Shown piece by piece: positions 15,325-24,362 of a stretch of DNA of 64,000 nucleotides. Positions within the stretch are counted from its first letter, which is position 1, and each line of letters opens with the position of its first letter. The notes under the pieces are model-generated. The model worked only from the letters and a program-made list of their open reading frames with translations, was not told the origin of the DNA and searched no databases. Where the stretch lies: positions 1 to 64,000 of the forward strand of contig CAYGBI010000002.1 of the NCBI GenBank assembly GCA_964348085.1. The letters run 5' to 3'. The translations under genes and the position numbers were made by a program. This stretch comes from VXYL01 sp964348085. GTDB lineage: Bacteria; Pseudomonadota; Gammaproteobacteria; Pseudomonadales; Azotimanducaceae.

Positions 15325-17037
15325 CTACTTGATCTTGCGCAGCACGTCGGCAGGCGGCAGCGTCTGCGTCGTCGGTGCGCCACGCCGCCGGTATTCCACC
15401 ACGCCTTGTCGGAGACCCCGTTCGCCGACCGTGATGCGGTGGGGAATGCCGATCAGGTCGGCGTCGGCGAACTTGACGCCCGGGCGTTCGTCCCGGTCGT
15501 CGAACAATACTTCGACGCCTTCCGTTCGCAGTTGGTCGTAAAGCTCGGAAGCGACTCTGCGCACCTCGGCCGATTTCGCGTTGTTCACGGCCACGATATG
15601 AACGTCGAATGGCGCGACCGCCGACGGCCACACGATACCGTCGTCGTCGTGGCGTTGTTCGACGATGGCCGCGACACAGCGCGAAACGCCGAAACCGTAG
15701 CAGCCCATCAGCGGTGCCACGTCGCGGCCGCCGGAGTCTTGGACGGTGACGTTCAAGGCCCGCGTGTACTTGGTGCCGAGCTTGAAGATATGGCCGACCT
15801 CGATGCCGCGCATGAAGGCCAGCGGGCCGCTGCCGTCGGCGGCGGGTTCGCCTGCCACGACGTCGCGAATATCCACCGTGCGGGCCGTGCCGAGAACGTC
15901 GCGCCGCCAGTTGGCTCCGGTCAGGTGATAGTCGTCTTCGTTGGCACCGCAAACGAAGCTTGCCAAAGCCGCGGCGCTCGCGTCGACATAGAGCGGGAGG
16001 TCCAGCCCCACCGGCCCGATCGAGCCGGCACCGACGCCAAGCGCCGCTTCGATTTCCTCGTCCTTGGCGAACGTCAGCGGCCGGTGAACGCCCTCGATGC
16101 GCGCCGCTTTGGCCTCGTTCAGTTGGTGGTCGCCGCGTAGAACCAAGGCGGCCAAGGGCGCTGGCCCGGATGGCTGGCCGTCAGCGGCCGCGTGGACAAT
16201 CAGCGTTTTTATGCATCGCCGCGCCTCGACGCCAAGATAGCCCGACACGGCGGCGATCGTCTTCATGCCGGGGGTGTGTCGCTTGGCGAGCGCTTCCTCT
16301 TGGGCGTCGTCGGCTAGCGCGACGGCGGCCGCCTTTTCCACGTTGGCCGCGTAGTCGCTTGCCGGGCTGTATGCGAGCCGGTCCTCGCCCGCTTCGGCAA
16401 GCACGTGAAACTCGTGCGAATCGCCGTCGCCCATGGTGCCGGGATCCGCTTCCACGGCGCGAAAGTTCAACCCGATGCGCGTCAAGATCGCCGTGTAGCA
16501 GGCGTGCATCGCGGCGTAGGTTTCCGCCAGAGACGCGTCGTCCAAGTGAAACGAATAACCGTCCTTCATGCTGAACTCGCGTGCCCGCATGAGGCCGAAG
16601 CGCGGCCGGATCTCGTCGCGAAACTTGGTCTGAATGTGATAGAGGTTGCAGGGCAACTGTTTGTAGCTGCTGATCGTGCGACCGAAGAGGTCGGTCACCA
16701 CCTCCTCTTGGGTGGGACTTAGGCAGTACTCCCGTTGATGGCGATCACGCAGCCGCAGCATTTCGGGCCCCATCACCTGCCAGCGGCCGCTCCGCTGCCA
16801 CAGTTCCGCTGGCTGCACGACCGGCATCAGGATTTCCTGGGCACCGGCCTTGTCGAGTTCTTCCCGCACGATGCGCTCTACCTTTTTCAGCACGCGCACG
16901 CCCAAGGGCAACCAGTGGTAGCAACCGGACGCCAAACGGCGGATGAACCCGCCGCGCGTCAGCAGGATGTGGCTGGCAACTTCCGCATCCGCCGGCGGAG
17001 CGCGCAATGTGGGGATAAGTAGCTCGCTGAACTTCAC
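15325..17037 (-). CDS. proS: Prolyl-tRNA synthetase
   Basis: A class II aminoacyl-tRNA synthetase, 570 residues, charging tRNA-Pro. It begins KFSELLIPTLRAPPADAEV, the usual ProRS start, has motif 2 FRDEIRPRFGLMRAREF, the large editing (INS) insertion with GDHQLNEAK and FVCGANEDDYH, motif 3 GCYGFGVSR and the C-terminal anticodon-binding domain. I place the start at a GTG (17037), which gives the standard bacterial length; the open frame continues upstream to 17220 but that stretch overlaps the divergent fmdB promoter. The stop is right beside a short repeat. Confidence 0.95.
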   Translation of the reverse strand: MKFSELLIPTLRAPPADAEVASHILLTRGGFIRRLASGCYHWLPLGVRVLKKVERIVREELDKAGAQEILMPVVQPAELWQRSGRWQVMGPEMLRLRDRHQREYCLSPTQEEVVTDLFGRTISSYKQLPCNLYHIQTKFRDEIRPRFGLMRAREFSMKDGYSFHLDDASLAETYAAMHACYTAILTRIGLNFRAVEADPGTMGDGDSHEFHVLAEAGEDRLAYSPASDYAANVEKAAAVALADDAQEEALAKRHTPGMKTIAAVSGYLGVEARRCIKTLIVHAAADGQPSGPAPLAALVLRGDHQLNEAKAARIEGVHRPLTFAKDEEIEAALGVGAGSIGPVGLDLPLYVDASAAALASFVCGANEDDYHLTGANWRRDVLGTARTVDIRDVVAGEPAADGSGPLAFMRGIEVGHIFKLGTKYTRALNVTVQDSGGRDVAPLMGCYGFGVSRCVAAIVEQRHDDDGIVWPSAVAPFDVHIVAVNNAKSAEVRRVASELYDQLRTEGVEVLFDDRDERPGVKFADADLIGIPHRITVGERGLRQGVVEYRRRGAPTTQTLPPADVLRKIK

Positions 17038-17212
17038 ATTCTTCAGGCTTGCGCCTCTTCTCGCATTCTCGCGAGCGTACAACAGACCGGCCCGCGGTAC
17101 GCTCCTCTTGAAATCGGCGTACTTGATTGGTCTGCGTTTCGTGGCGTCCTCGGCAACAGCGGCGGCCTCATCGTATATGCTTCGCACCCCGTCGAGCGAG
17201 CGGAGTTGCCCA

Positions 17213-17584
17213 GTGCCCATCTACGAGTACGCATGTGGTTCGTGCGAGCATCGGTTCGAGACCATCCAACGGGCCCGCGAGGCGCCGTTGCGGGACTGTC
17301 CGTCCTGCGGCGAGACGACATTGAAGAAGCTGCTCTCGGCACCTGTGTTTCGGCTCAAGGGCAGCGGCTGGTACGAGACGGATTTCAAAACCGCCAACAA
17401 GCGCAACGTGTCCGATGCGCCTGACCGCGCATCCGGCGACGACTCCTCCAAGGCTGGCGACGGTGCTAAAGGCAAGGCGGCCGATGCCGGCAAGAACGGC
17501 GGACCATCCGGCGAGAAGCGGGAGAAGAAGACCGAAAGCAAAGGCGCCGGAGTCAAGCAGGCCGCCTCGCGGGCAAAACAATAG
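17213..17584 (+). CDS. FmdB family zinc-ribbon protein
   Basis: A 123-residue protein starting PIYEYACGSC, a hallmark of the FmdB family, with zinc-ribbon cysteines Cys8/Cys11 and Cys29/Cys32. The C-terminal half is low-complexity and rich in Lys, Gly and Ala, ending ASRAKQ. The start is a GTG at 17213 with CGGAG about 8 nt upstream; the open frame extends further without support. It lies 4 bp before aspS, a pairing conserved in Gammaproteobacteria, though its exact function is unknown. Confidence 0.88.
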   Translation: MPIYEYACGSCEHRFETIQRAREAPLRDCPSCGETTLKKLLSAPVFRLKGSGWYETDFKTANKRNVSDAPDRASGDDSSKAGDGAKGKAADAGKNGGPSGEKREKKTESKGAGVKQAASRAKQ

Positions 17585-17588
17585 CGCC

Positions 17589-19340
17589 ATGCGCACGCAC
17601 TATTGCGGCGACATTGGCGCCGCCGATATCGGTGAAACCGTCGAACTCGCCGGCTGGGTGCATCATCGCCGGGACCATGGCGGCGTCATCTTTCTCGATG
17701 TGCGGGACCGCAGCGGCATCGTGCAAGTGGTGTACGACCCGGATGCGGCGGAGAGTTTCGCCGTCGCCAATCAAGCACGCAACGAGTACGTGCTGCATAT
17801 TCGCGGCCGCGTCCGCCCCCGCCCCGAGGGCACGATCAATCCGGAGATGAAAACCGGAGAAGTGGAAGTGCTAGGCGAACGTCTCACCGTGCTGAACCGA
17901 TCCCAGCCGCCGCCGATTCGGCTCGACGAATACTCGGATGCAGGTGAGGAAGTGCGCTTGAAGTACCGCTTCCTGGACTTGCGCCGTCCGGAAATGCAAG
18001 AGCGCCTGAAGCTGCGGGCGCGAGCCACCAGCCATGTGCGCCGGTTCTTGGAAGGCGAGGGGTTTTGGGATGTGGAGACGCCGACGCTGACGAAGACTAC
18101 CCCCGAGGGCGCACGCGACTACTTGGTGCCAAGCCGCACGCACGCCGGGCAGTTCTTCGCTTTGCCCCAGTCCCCCCAGCTCTTCAAACAACTGCTGATG
18201 ATGTCGTCGGTGGACAAGTACTACCAAATCGCGCGCTGTTATCGCGACGAGGACCTGCGCGCGGACCGCCAGCCGGAGTTCACGCAAATCGACATCGAGC
18301 AGTCGTTCGTCGCCGAGCGCGATGTGATGGACTTGGCCGAGCGCATGCTCAAGTCCTTGTTCTTGGAAGTAATCGGTGTCGAGCTGCCGGATTTTCCGGT
18401 CATCAGTCACGCCGAGGCGTTGACCCGTTACGGCACCGACGCGCCCGACTTGCGCAATCCGTTGCAGTTAGTGGACGTAGCAGACCTGATGGCGAGCGTT
18501 GGATTCAAGGTGTTCAGCCGCCCGGCCAACGACAGCGACGGGCGCGTGGTGGCGCTCAACGGTCCCGGCGCGGCGAATGTGCTGTCGCGCCGCGAGTTGG
18601 ACGACTATGTCGGTTTCGTAGGTCGCTATGGGGCCAAGGGCCTCGCTTATATCAAAGTCAATGACCGCGGCGCCGGCAGCGCCGGCTTGCAGTCGCCAAT
18701 ACTCAAGTTCCTGGAACCGGCGACGGTTCTGGCGGTATTGGACCGCGTCGGGGCGAAAACCGGCGACATCGTTTTCTTCGGCGCCGATCGAAGCCAAGTG
18801 GTCAACGACTCGATGGCGGCGTTGCGCGACGAGTTGGCGCGTGTCCTCGGCTTGGTGGCGCCGGGTTGGGCGCCGCTGTGGGTGACGGAGTTTCCGATGT
18901 TCGAGCCGGGGCGGGAGACCCTCGCCCCGGCGCACCATCCGTTCACGCAGCCGGCCTGCGGCGTGGCCGCGCTGCGGGAAGACCCGCGCGCCGCGAAAGC
19001 GCGCGCGTACGATGTCGTGTTGAACGGTACCGAGGTGGGCGGGGGCTCCATCCGTATCCACGACCCGGCCATGCAACAGGCGGTGTTCGATGTGCTTGGG
19101 CTGGGCCAAGAGGCGACGGTGAAATTCGGCTTCCTGCTCGATGCGCTCAAGCTCGGCTGCCCGCCGCACGGTGGCATTGCATTCGGCTTCGACCGGTTGA
19201 TGATGCACCTCGCAGGTACCGACAATATTCGCGATGTGGTCGCGTTTCCGAAAACCCAGTCCGCGACCTGTCTGATGACTTCCGCGCCGAGTGCGGTGGA
19301 CGAGCATCAGTTGCGCGAATTGCACATCCGCGTTCGCTAG
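17589..19340 (+). CDS. aspS: Aspartyl-tRNA synthetase, probably non-discriminating (Asp/Asn)
   Basis: A 583-residue class II synthetase: N-terminal OB-fold (VELAGWVHHRRDHGGVIF), motif 2 region CYRDEDLRADRQPEFTQID, a GAD insertion domain and motif 3 HGGIAFGFDRLMM. The residue after RRD is His30, corresponding to Leu30 of E. coli AspRS and to His31 of the relaxed-specificity Pseudomonas enzyme. This suggests it also makes Asp-tRNA-Asn for a GatCAB amidotransferase, which is not in the window. Start at 17589 gives the standard N-terminus MRTHYCGDI. It is co-directional with fmdB and yebC. Confidence 0.95.
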   Translation: MRTHYCGDIGAADIGETVELAGWVHHRRDHGGVIFLDVRDRSGIVQVVYDPDAAESFAVANQARNEYVLHIRGRVRPRPEGTINPEMKTGEVEVLGERLTVLNRSQPPPIRLDEYSDAGEEVRLKYRFLDLRRPEMQERLKLRARATSHVRRFLEGEGFWDVETPTLTKTTPEGARDYLVPSRTHAGQFFALPQSPQLFKQLLMMSSVDKYYQIARCYRDEDLRADRQPEFTQIDIEQSFVAERDVMDLAERMLKSLFLEVIGVELPDFPVISHAEALTRYGTDAPDLRNPLQLVDVADLMASVGFKVFSRPANDSDGRVVALNGPGAANVLSRRELDDYVGFVGRYGAKGLAYIKVNDRGAGSAGLQSPILKFLEPATVLAVLDRVGAKTGDIVFFGADRSQVVNDSMAALRDELARVLGLVAPGWAPLWVTEFPMFEPGRETLAPAHHPFTQPACGVAALREDPRAAKARAYDVVLNGTEVGGGSIRIHDPAMQQAVFDVLGLGQEATVKFGFLLDALKLGCPPHGGIAFGFDRLMMHLAGTDNIRDVVAFPKTQSATCLMTSAPSAVDEHQLRELHIRVR

Positions 19341-19380
19341 AACACCATTCATCGGCACCAGCTCGGCGGGAAGCAAGCAA

Positions 19381-20109
19381 ATGGCCGGTCACTCCAAGTG
19401 GGCGAACATCAAGCACCGCAAAGCCCGCCAAGACGCCAAGCGCGCGAAGGTGTGGACGAAGGTGCTACGGGAAGTCACCGTCGCCGCGCGTTTAGGTGGC
19501 GGCGAACCAGACGACAACCCGCGTTTGCGGGCGGCGTTCGACAAGGCTCTTGCGGTCAATGTGCCCCGCGACACCATCGACCGCGCCATCGCCAGAGGTG
19601 CCGGCGGGCTCGCCGGCGGCGACGTGGAAGAGTTGGTCTACGAGGGCTATGCGCCCGGCGGCGTAGCCGTGCTTGTGGAAGTGATGACGGACAACCGCAA
19701 TCGCGTGGTGGCGGAGGTCCGCCACGCATTCAGCAAGCACGGCGGCAATTTGGGCACGGACGGCTCCGTCGCTTACTTGTTCAGCAAGCGAGGCGTGATC
19801 GGCTTGCCGGCTGGCGCGGACGAGGAAGAGGTGATGGAACTCGCCCTCGACGCCGGCGCGGAAGACATCGAGAGCGACGACGGGATGCTCTCGGTGATCA
19901 CGTCGCCGGAGAGCTTCGGCGCGGTGGTGGATGCGCTGCGAGGGGGCGGCCTCGCGCCCGAGCACGCCGAGGTGACGATGGTCGCGTCTGCCACTAGCGC
20001 TTGCGACGAGGCGACCGCCGAGAAAGTGCTGCGTTTGATCGATGCGTTGGAGGATCTCGACGACGTGCAGAATGTTCACGCCAACGCCGACTTTCCGATG
20101 AGCGACTAG
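19381..20109 (+). CDS. yebC: YebC/PmpR family transcriptional regulatory / translation-associated protein
   Basis: A 242-residue protein starting MAGHSKWANIKHRKARQDAKR, the invariant YebC N-terminus. Other conserved pieces are DNPRLRAAFDKALAVNVP and NRNRVVAEVRHAF followed by GGNLGTDGSVAYLF. The family binds DNA as a regulator and, in some bacteria, relieves ribosome stalling. It sits between aspS and ruvC, its standard position in Gammaproteobacteria, with only 3 bp before ruvC. Confidence 0.95.
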   Translation: MAGHSKWANIKHRKARQDAKRAKVWTKVLREVTVAARLGGGEPDDNPRLRAAFDKALAVNVPRDTIDRAIARGAGGLAGGDVEELVYEGYAPGGVAVLVEVMTDNRNRVVAEVRHAFSKHGGNLGTDGSVAYLFSKRGVIGLPAGADEEEVMELALDAGAEDIESDDGMLSVITSPESFGAVVDALRGGGLAPEHAEVTMVASATSACDEATAEKVLRLIDALEDLDDVQNVHANADFPMSD

Positions 20110-20112
20110 GCG

Positions 20113-20625
20113 ATGGCGAGCTCGCGCGATGAGCGTATCTTGGGCGTGGATCCAGGGTCGCGCACCACCGGCTACGGGCTGATCGACATTCGCAAAGGGC
20201 AATTGCGCTATGTCGCCAGCGGCTGCATCGACACTCGCAGCGGTCCCTTCGCCGAGCGGATGGCGGAGATATACCGCGGCGTCAGCGAGGTGATCGCCGA
20301 ACATGCCCCGGGCGAAGTCGCCGTCGAGGAAGTGTTCTTCGCCCGCAATCCGCAATCCGCGTTGAAACTCGGCCAAGCGAGGGGGGTCGCCATCGCGGCC
20401 GCCGTCGGCGCGGACTTGCCGGTTCACGAATATTCGCCAAGAACGGTGAAGCAGGCGGTGTCGGGCAGCGGCAAGGCGACCAAGGCGCAAGTGGCCTATA
20501 TGGTGCGCACGCTCTTGGGGTTGAGCGAGACCCCGCCAACCGACGCCGCCGACGCGCTTGCAGTTGCCATCTGTCACGTCAATACTCGCCGGAGTCCAAG
20601 CGAAAGGACTGGCGCGGACTCTTGA
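20113..20625 (+). CDS. ruvC: Holliday junction resolvase RuvC
   Basis: A 170-residue endonuclease that cuts Holliday junctions with RuvAB. The acidic catalytic set is present: Asp13 in GVDPGS, Glu72/Glu73 in VEEVFFARN, and Asp144/Asp147 in PTDAADALA. The basic segment SGSGKATKAQV is also conserved. The N-terminus is about 6 residues longer than in E. coli. It is part of yebC-ruvC-ruvA-ruvB, with a 70 bp gap before ruvA. Confidence 0.95.
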   Translation: MASSRDERILGVDPGSRTTGYGLIDIRKGQLRYVASGCIDTRSGPFAERMAEIYRGVSEVIAEHAPGEVAVEEVFFARNPQSALKLGQARGVAIAAAVGADLPVHEYSPRTVKQAVSGSGKATKAQVAYMVRTLLGLSETPPTDAADALAVAICHVNTRRSPSERTGADS

Positions 20626-20695
20626 TGGCCGTTGGCTGAAGCGAGTTCTTGCCGGCGCTTGGCCCGTCTTCGAACTTTTTGGGTGCGTTCGCCAA

Positions 20696-21283
20696 GTGAT
20701 CGGTCGTCTGCGCGGCAGCTTGCTGGAACTCAACGAAACCGTCGCGGTTATCGACGTCGGCGGCGTCGGCTACGAAGTCGAAGTCACCACCGGCGCCGCC
20801 GCGGCGCTTGCCGCTGCCCGGGAGCAGGTGGACCTGTATACGCACTTCATCGCCCGGGAAGATGCGCAAACGCTCTACGGCTTTGCCGATGCGGCCGAGC
20901 GGGACCTGTTTCGCTCGGTGATAAAGATCTCGGGCGTGGGCCCCAAGCTGGCGCTCGCCTTGCTGTCCGCCGTTACTCCGCAACAGTTCGCCACCGCGGT
21001 CGACCACGGCGACATCGCGGCGATCACCCGTGTTCCGGGAATCGGCAAGAAAACCGCCAATCGCCTGCTGGTGGAATTGCGTGACCGGCTGGACGCGTTG
21101 CCGGCGGCGGTCGCCGACGGCAGCCAGGCCGCCCGGGACGCCATGCAGGCGCTGGTCAGCTTAGGCTATCGCGAACAGCTTGCGGCGCGTATGGTCGGCG
21201 AAGCATCAGCGGCCTTGGCGGCGGATGCCGGCGTAGAAGACATCGTGAGAGAGGCCTTGCAGGGCGCGGCGGCTACGGCGTGA
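20696..21283 (+). CDS. ruvA: Holliday junction branch migration protein RuvA
   Basis: A 195-residue junction-binding subunit. It starts MIGRLRGSLLELNE (GTG codon at 20696), the standard RuvA N-terminus; the frame runs open further upstream inside ruvC. Two helix-hairpin-helix motifs are seen (ISGVGPKLALALL and VPGIGKKTANRLL), and a C-terminal domain III that contacts RuvB. Its stop overlaps the ruvB GTG start, indicating coupled translation. Confidence 0.95.
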   Translation: MIGRLRGSLLELNETVAVIDVGGVGYEVEVTTGAAAALAAAREQVDLYTHFIAREDAQTLYGFADAAERDLFRSVIKISGVGPKLALALLSAVTPQQFATAVDHGDIAAITRVPGIGKKTANRLLVELRDRLDALPAAVADGSQAARDAMQALVSLGYREQLAARMVGEASAALAADAGVEDIVREALQGAAATA

Positions 21284-22320
21284 GCGTGTTACGCGATCGC
21301 ATAACGTCCGGCGTCGTCGACAACGGCGACGACGTGTCGTTCGAGCGTGCGCTGCGCCCCACGCGCTTGGCCGCCTACGTGGGCCAACAGGCGGTCAAAG
21401 AGCAGATGGCCATCTTTATCGAGGCGGCGCGACAGCGTGGCGATACCCTCGACCACACGTTGATCTTCGGCCCGCCGGGGCTCGGCAAAACGACGCTCGC
21501 GCACATCGTCGCCAACGAGATGGGCGTGGCGTTGAAGGGAACGTCCGGGCCGGTGCTCGAAAAGCAAGGAGATCTGGCGGCGCAACTCACCAATCTCGAC
21601 GCCGGGGACGTGCTCTTCATCGACGAGATCCACCGGCTGTCGCCGGTGGTGGAGGAAATCCTCTATCCGGCGATGGAGGACGGCAAGCTCGACATCATCA
21701 TCGGCGACGGGCCGGCCGCCAAGTCCATCAAGCTTGAGTTGCAGCGGTTCACTTTGGTGGGTGCGACCACGCGCGCCGGTTTACTCACCTCGCCGCTCAG
21801 AGACCGCTTCGGCATCGTGCAGCGGCTTGACTTCTACAGCGTCGACGAACTGGCGGAAATCGTCGCCGTATCCGCCGCCAAGCTGCGTATTCCGGTGGAC
21901 GACGACGGTGCCCGGGAAGTCGCCGCCCGGGCGCGCGGCACGCCTAGGGTCGCCAATCGGCTGTTGCGTCGCGTGCGCGACTACGCCCAAGTGAAGGGCG
22001 ACGGGCGGGTGACGAAGGCATCCGCCGATGCCGCTCTGGTCATGCTGGAAGTGGATCAACGTGGTCTCGACGCGATGGACCGGCGGGTGCTGCGGGCGGT
22101 TGTCAGCAGGTTCGACGGCGGCCCGGTGGGCGTGGATTCGCTGTCGGCCGCCATCAGCGAAGCGCGTGATACGGTTGAGGACGTCATCGAGCCGTACTTG
22201 ATCCAAGAAGGGTTCATCATGCGCACGCCGCGTGGTCGCGTCGCCACGGAATCCGCATATCGCCATCTGGGTGCGATGCGCAAGCGCCTGGACGATGCAC
22301 AGGCGGAACTGGAGCTCTGA
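21280..22320 (+). CDS. ruvB: Holliday junction branch migration ATPase RuvB
   Basis: A 346-residue AAA+ motor. Walker A is GPPGLGKT at residues 64-71, Walker B DVLFIDEIHRL at 110-120, sensor region GATTRAGLL, and the C-terminal winged helix ends YRHLG. The start is a GTG overlapping the ruvA stop (GTGA). It is followed after 2 bp by tolQ; the thioesterase gene ybgC, commonly between ruvB and tolQ, is absent. Confidence 0.96.
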   Translation: MSVLRDRITSGVVDNGDDVSFERALRPTRLAAYVGQQAVKEQMAIFIEAARQRGDTLDHTLIFGPPGLGKTTLAHIVANEMGVALKGTSGPVLEKQGDLAAQLTNLDAGDVLFIDEIHRLSPVVEEILYPAMEDGKLDIIIGDGPAAKSIKLELQRFTLVGATTRAGLLTSPLRDRFGIVQRLDFYSVDELAEIVAVSAAKLRIPVDDDGAREVAARARGTPRVANRLLRRVRDYAQVKGDGRVTKASADAALVMLEVDQRGLDAMDRRVLRAVVSRFDGGPVGVDSLSAAISEARDTVEDVIEPYLIQEGFIMRTPRGRVATESAYRHLGAMRKRLDDAQAELEL

Positions 22321-22322
22321 CG

Positions 22323-23006
22323 ATGCCGGAACCGATTTCCATCATCGATCTCATCAAGAACGCGAGCCCGCTCGTGCAGTTCGTCATGCTCGTGTTGGCG
22401 GTCGCTTCGATCGCGTCGTGGGTGCTGATCTTTCAGCGCTGGTTCGCGCTGAATCGCGTGCAGCGCGAAATCGACGATTTCGAGGAGGAGTTTTGGGGCG
22501 GCGTTGAACTGAGCCAACTCAAGGCGGATATCGAGGGACAGGCCGACCGTGAGCCGAACGGCATCGAATCGATATTCGCGGCTGGTTTCGGCGAATATCA
22601 GCGCCTAGCCAGCCAATCGGGGGCCGACCCGGAAGCGGTCATGCAAAACGTGCAACGCGCCATGCGCGTGGCGCTGAACCGGGAGGAGGAGCGCATCTCC
22701 CGGCATTTGCCGTTTCTCGCCACGGTGGGTTCGACCAGTCCGTACGTGGGCCTGTTCGGCACCGTCTGGGGCATCATGAACTCGTTTCGCAGTCTCGCCA
22801 ATATGACGCAAGCGACGTTGGCGGCGGTAGCGCCTGGCATCTCCGAGGCGTTGGTGGCTACCGCCATGGGATTGTTCGCCGCCATACCGGCGGTTATCGG
22901 CTACAACCGCTTCGCAGCGCGCGTGGAAGTGCTGATGAAGCGATACGAGGCGTTCGCCGACGAACTGACGTCCATTCTCCACCGGGCGGCTCACGCCACG
23001 CCCTGA
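22323..23006 (+). CDS. tolQ: Tol-Pal system proton channel subunit TolQ
   Basis: A 227-residue inner-membrane protein of the MotA/TolQ/ExbB family. There are three membrane segments: about residues 17-37, and two after the cytoplasmic loop, including STSPYVGLFGTVWGIMNSF and SEALVATAMGLFAAIPAVIGYN. With TolR it uses proton-motive force to drive TolA, which maintains outer-membrane constriction at division. It is the first gene of tolQRAB-pal-cpoB. Confidence 0.95.
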   Translation: MPEPISIIDLIKNASPLVQFVMLVLAVASIASWVLIFQRWFALNRVQREIDDFEEEFWGGVELSQLKADIEGQADREPNGIESIFAAGFGEYQRLASQSGADPEAVMQNVQRAMRVALNREEERISRHLPFLATVGSTSPYVGLFGTVWGIMNSFRSLANMTQATLAAVAPGISEALVATAMGLFAAIPAVIGYNRFAARVEVLMKRYEAFADELTSILHRAAHATP

Positions 23007-23033
23007 CCCCACGACCCAATTTGGCGACCTGAC

Positions 23034-23477
23034 ATGGCCACACGCCGCCGCTCTATTTCGGAAATCAACGTCGTGCCCTATATCGACGTCATGCTCGTGC
23101 TGTTGGTGATCTTCATGGCCACGGCGCCGCTCTTCACTCAAGGGGTGGAAGTGGATTTGCCGAACACCGACTCGCGGCCGCTGTCTAACGAAGACGACGA
23201 TCCGTTGGTGGTGAGCGTGGACGGCGAAGGCAGAATCTTCGTCAACACCGGCCTGCCGAGGCCGGGCGAGCAGGGCACGCGGGCGACGATTTTCTCGCTG
23301 GCCGATCAGGCGGAGAAGATCATCGCCGCCCGCCCGGATATCCCGGTGTTCGTGCGCGCGGACGAGAACATCGCCTATGGCGAAGTCATCAAGGTGATGA
23401 CCGTGCTGCAACGCGCAGGGGCCCAAAGCGTCGGTTTGATTACCGACCCGGTGGAAAATCTCGAAGCTGGATCGTAA
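23034..23477 (+). CDS. tolR: Tol-Pal system protein TolR
   Basis: A 147-residue ExbD/TolR protein. It has one N-terminal transmembrane helix carrying the proton-conducting Asp18 (NVVPYIDVMLVLLVIFM), followed by a periplasmic domain. It partners TolQ as the stator that energises TolA. It lies 27 bp after tolQ and is separated from tolA by 150 bp containing a degenerate hairpin repeat. Confidence 0.95.
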   Translation: MATRRRSISEINVVPYIDVMLVLLVIFMATAPLFTQGVEVDLPNTDSRPLSNEDDDPLVVSVDGEGRIFVNTGLPRPGEQGTRATIFSLADQAEKIIAARPDIPVFVRADENIAYGEVIKVMTVLQRAGAQSVGLITDPVENLEAGS

Positions 23478-23518
23478 CGACGTGCGCCTATGCCGAGAGA
23501 CTTGCTGGCGCTATGAAA

Positions 23519-23602
23519 AGCGGTCGTCTTTCGACTTGAGCCAAGCCGCCCTTGGCGTCGGCTTTTGCGACTACGCCGCCAAGTCGAACGGTCTGCTAGG
23601 AT
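23519..23602 (+). repeat. Degenerate hairpin repeat in the tolR-tolA gap
   Basis: The right half (about 23570-23599, with CGCCGCCAAGTCGAACGG then TCTGCTAG) resembles the right hairpin arm of the element at 5951-5994. Matching arms TTCGACTT (23530-23537) and AAGTCGAA (23581-23588) can pair. It looks like a decayed member of the paired-hairpin family inserted inside the tol operon. It may attenuate or stabilise the transcript. Confidence 0.5.
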
Positions 23603-23627
23603 ACGAGCGGATGTCAAGGAGCGACGT

Positions 23628-24362
23628 TTGATCCTGCTACGCCAATACGGATTGCCGCTAATTCTCGCGCTGCTGGTGCATGCCGGGGTGGCGGCGGCGT
23701 TGGTGCGTGGCTGGGAATCCGGCGCCGGGGATGATCCACGGGTGGTAGTGCCGCGCATCATCCACGCGCAACTCTTGGTGGTGGATAAGCCCGCGCCCCA
23801 ATCGGCATCGCGACCGCAGGTCAAACCCGCACCGCCGCCCGCCAAACCCGCACCCGCGAAACCGCAACCGAAGCCAGTCGCCACGCCGAAGCCCGCGCCG
23901 CCCAAACCGCCACCGCCTAAGCCTGTGCAGAGAGACGCGGAAGCCGAACGTCGCGCTCAAGCCGAGGCGCGCCGGCAGCAACGGTTGCGCGAACTGTACG
24001 AAAGCTCCACTGCGCTTGCGCTGCAAGAGGAAGTCGTCGACGCTGGCCAAGCGCAAGCGAGCACCATGACGTATGTGGACGCGATCAGCCGCGCCATCGT
24101 CGCCGAGTGGTCGCGACCGCCGAGCGCCCGCAACGACATGGCGGCGCGCATACAGGTGGACCTTACCCCGTCCGGCGATTTGCTCGGCGTGTTGGTGCTC
24201 GAATCGAGTGGCAACAACGCCTTCGACCGCTCCGCCGAAGCGGCGGTACACAAGGCCGCGCGCACTTTGGGACGGTTCCCGGTGCCGGCGGATCACGGCC
24301 TGTTCGAGGCAGAGTTCCGCCATCTCACGCTGTTGTTCAAACCGACGGATTTGTTGCGTTGA
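23628..24362 (+). CDS. tolA: Cell envelope integrity protein TolA
   Basis: A 244-residue protein. An N-terminal membrane helix (LPLILALLVHAGVAAALV) is followed by a proline/lysine-rich linker and an Ala/Arg/Glu-rich helix (AEAERRAQAEARRQQRL), then a C-terminal TolA/TonB domain. It links the TolQR motor to Pal and TolB. The start is a TTG at 23628 with AGGAG 7 nt upstream; the frame is open further 5' but into the repeat. Linker and helix are shorter than in E. coli TolA. Its stop overlaps the tolB start. Confidence 0.9.
   Translation: MILLRQYGLPLILALLVHAGVAAALVRGWESGAGDDPRVVVPRIIHAQLLVVDKPAPQSASRPQVKPAPPPAKPAPAKPQPKPVATPKPAPPKPPPPKPVQRDAEAERRAQAEARRQQRLRELYESSTALALQEEVVDAGQAQASTMTYVDAISRAIVAEWSRPPSARNDMAARIQVDLTPSGDLLGVLVLESSGNNAFDRSAEAAVHKAARTLGRFPVPADHGLFEAEFRHLTLLFKPTDLLR

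Noticed and set aside
16943..17212. 90-residue extension of the FmdB frame
   Set aside because: Lies antisense to proS; PIYEYACGSC is the invariant family N-terminus and has its own ribosome site.
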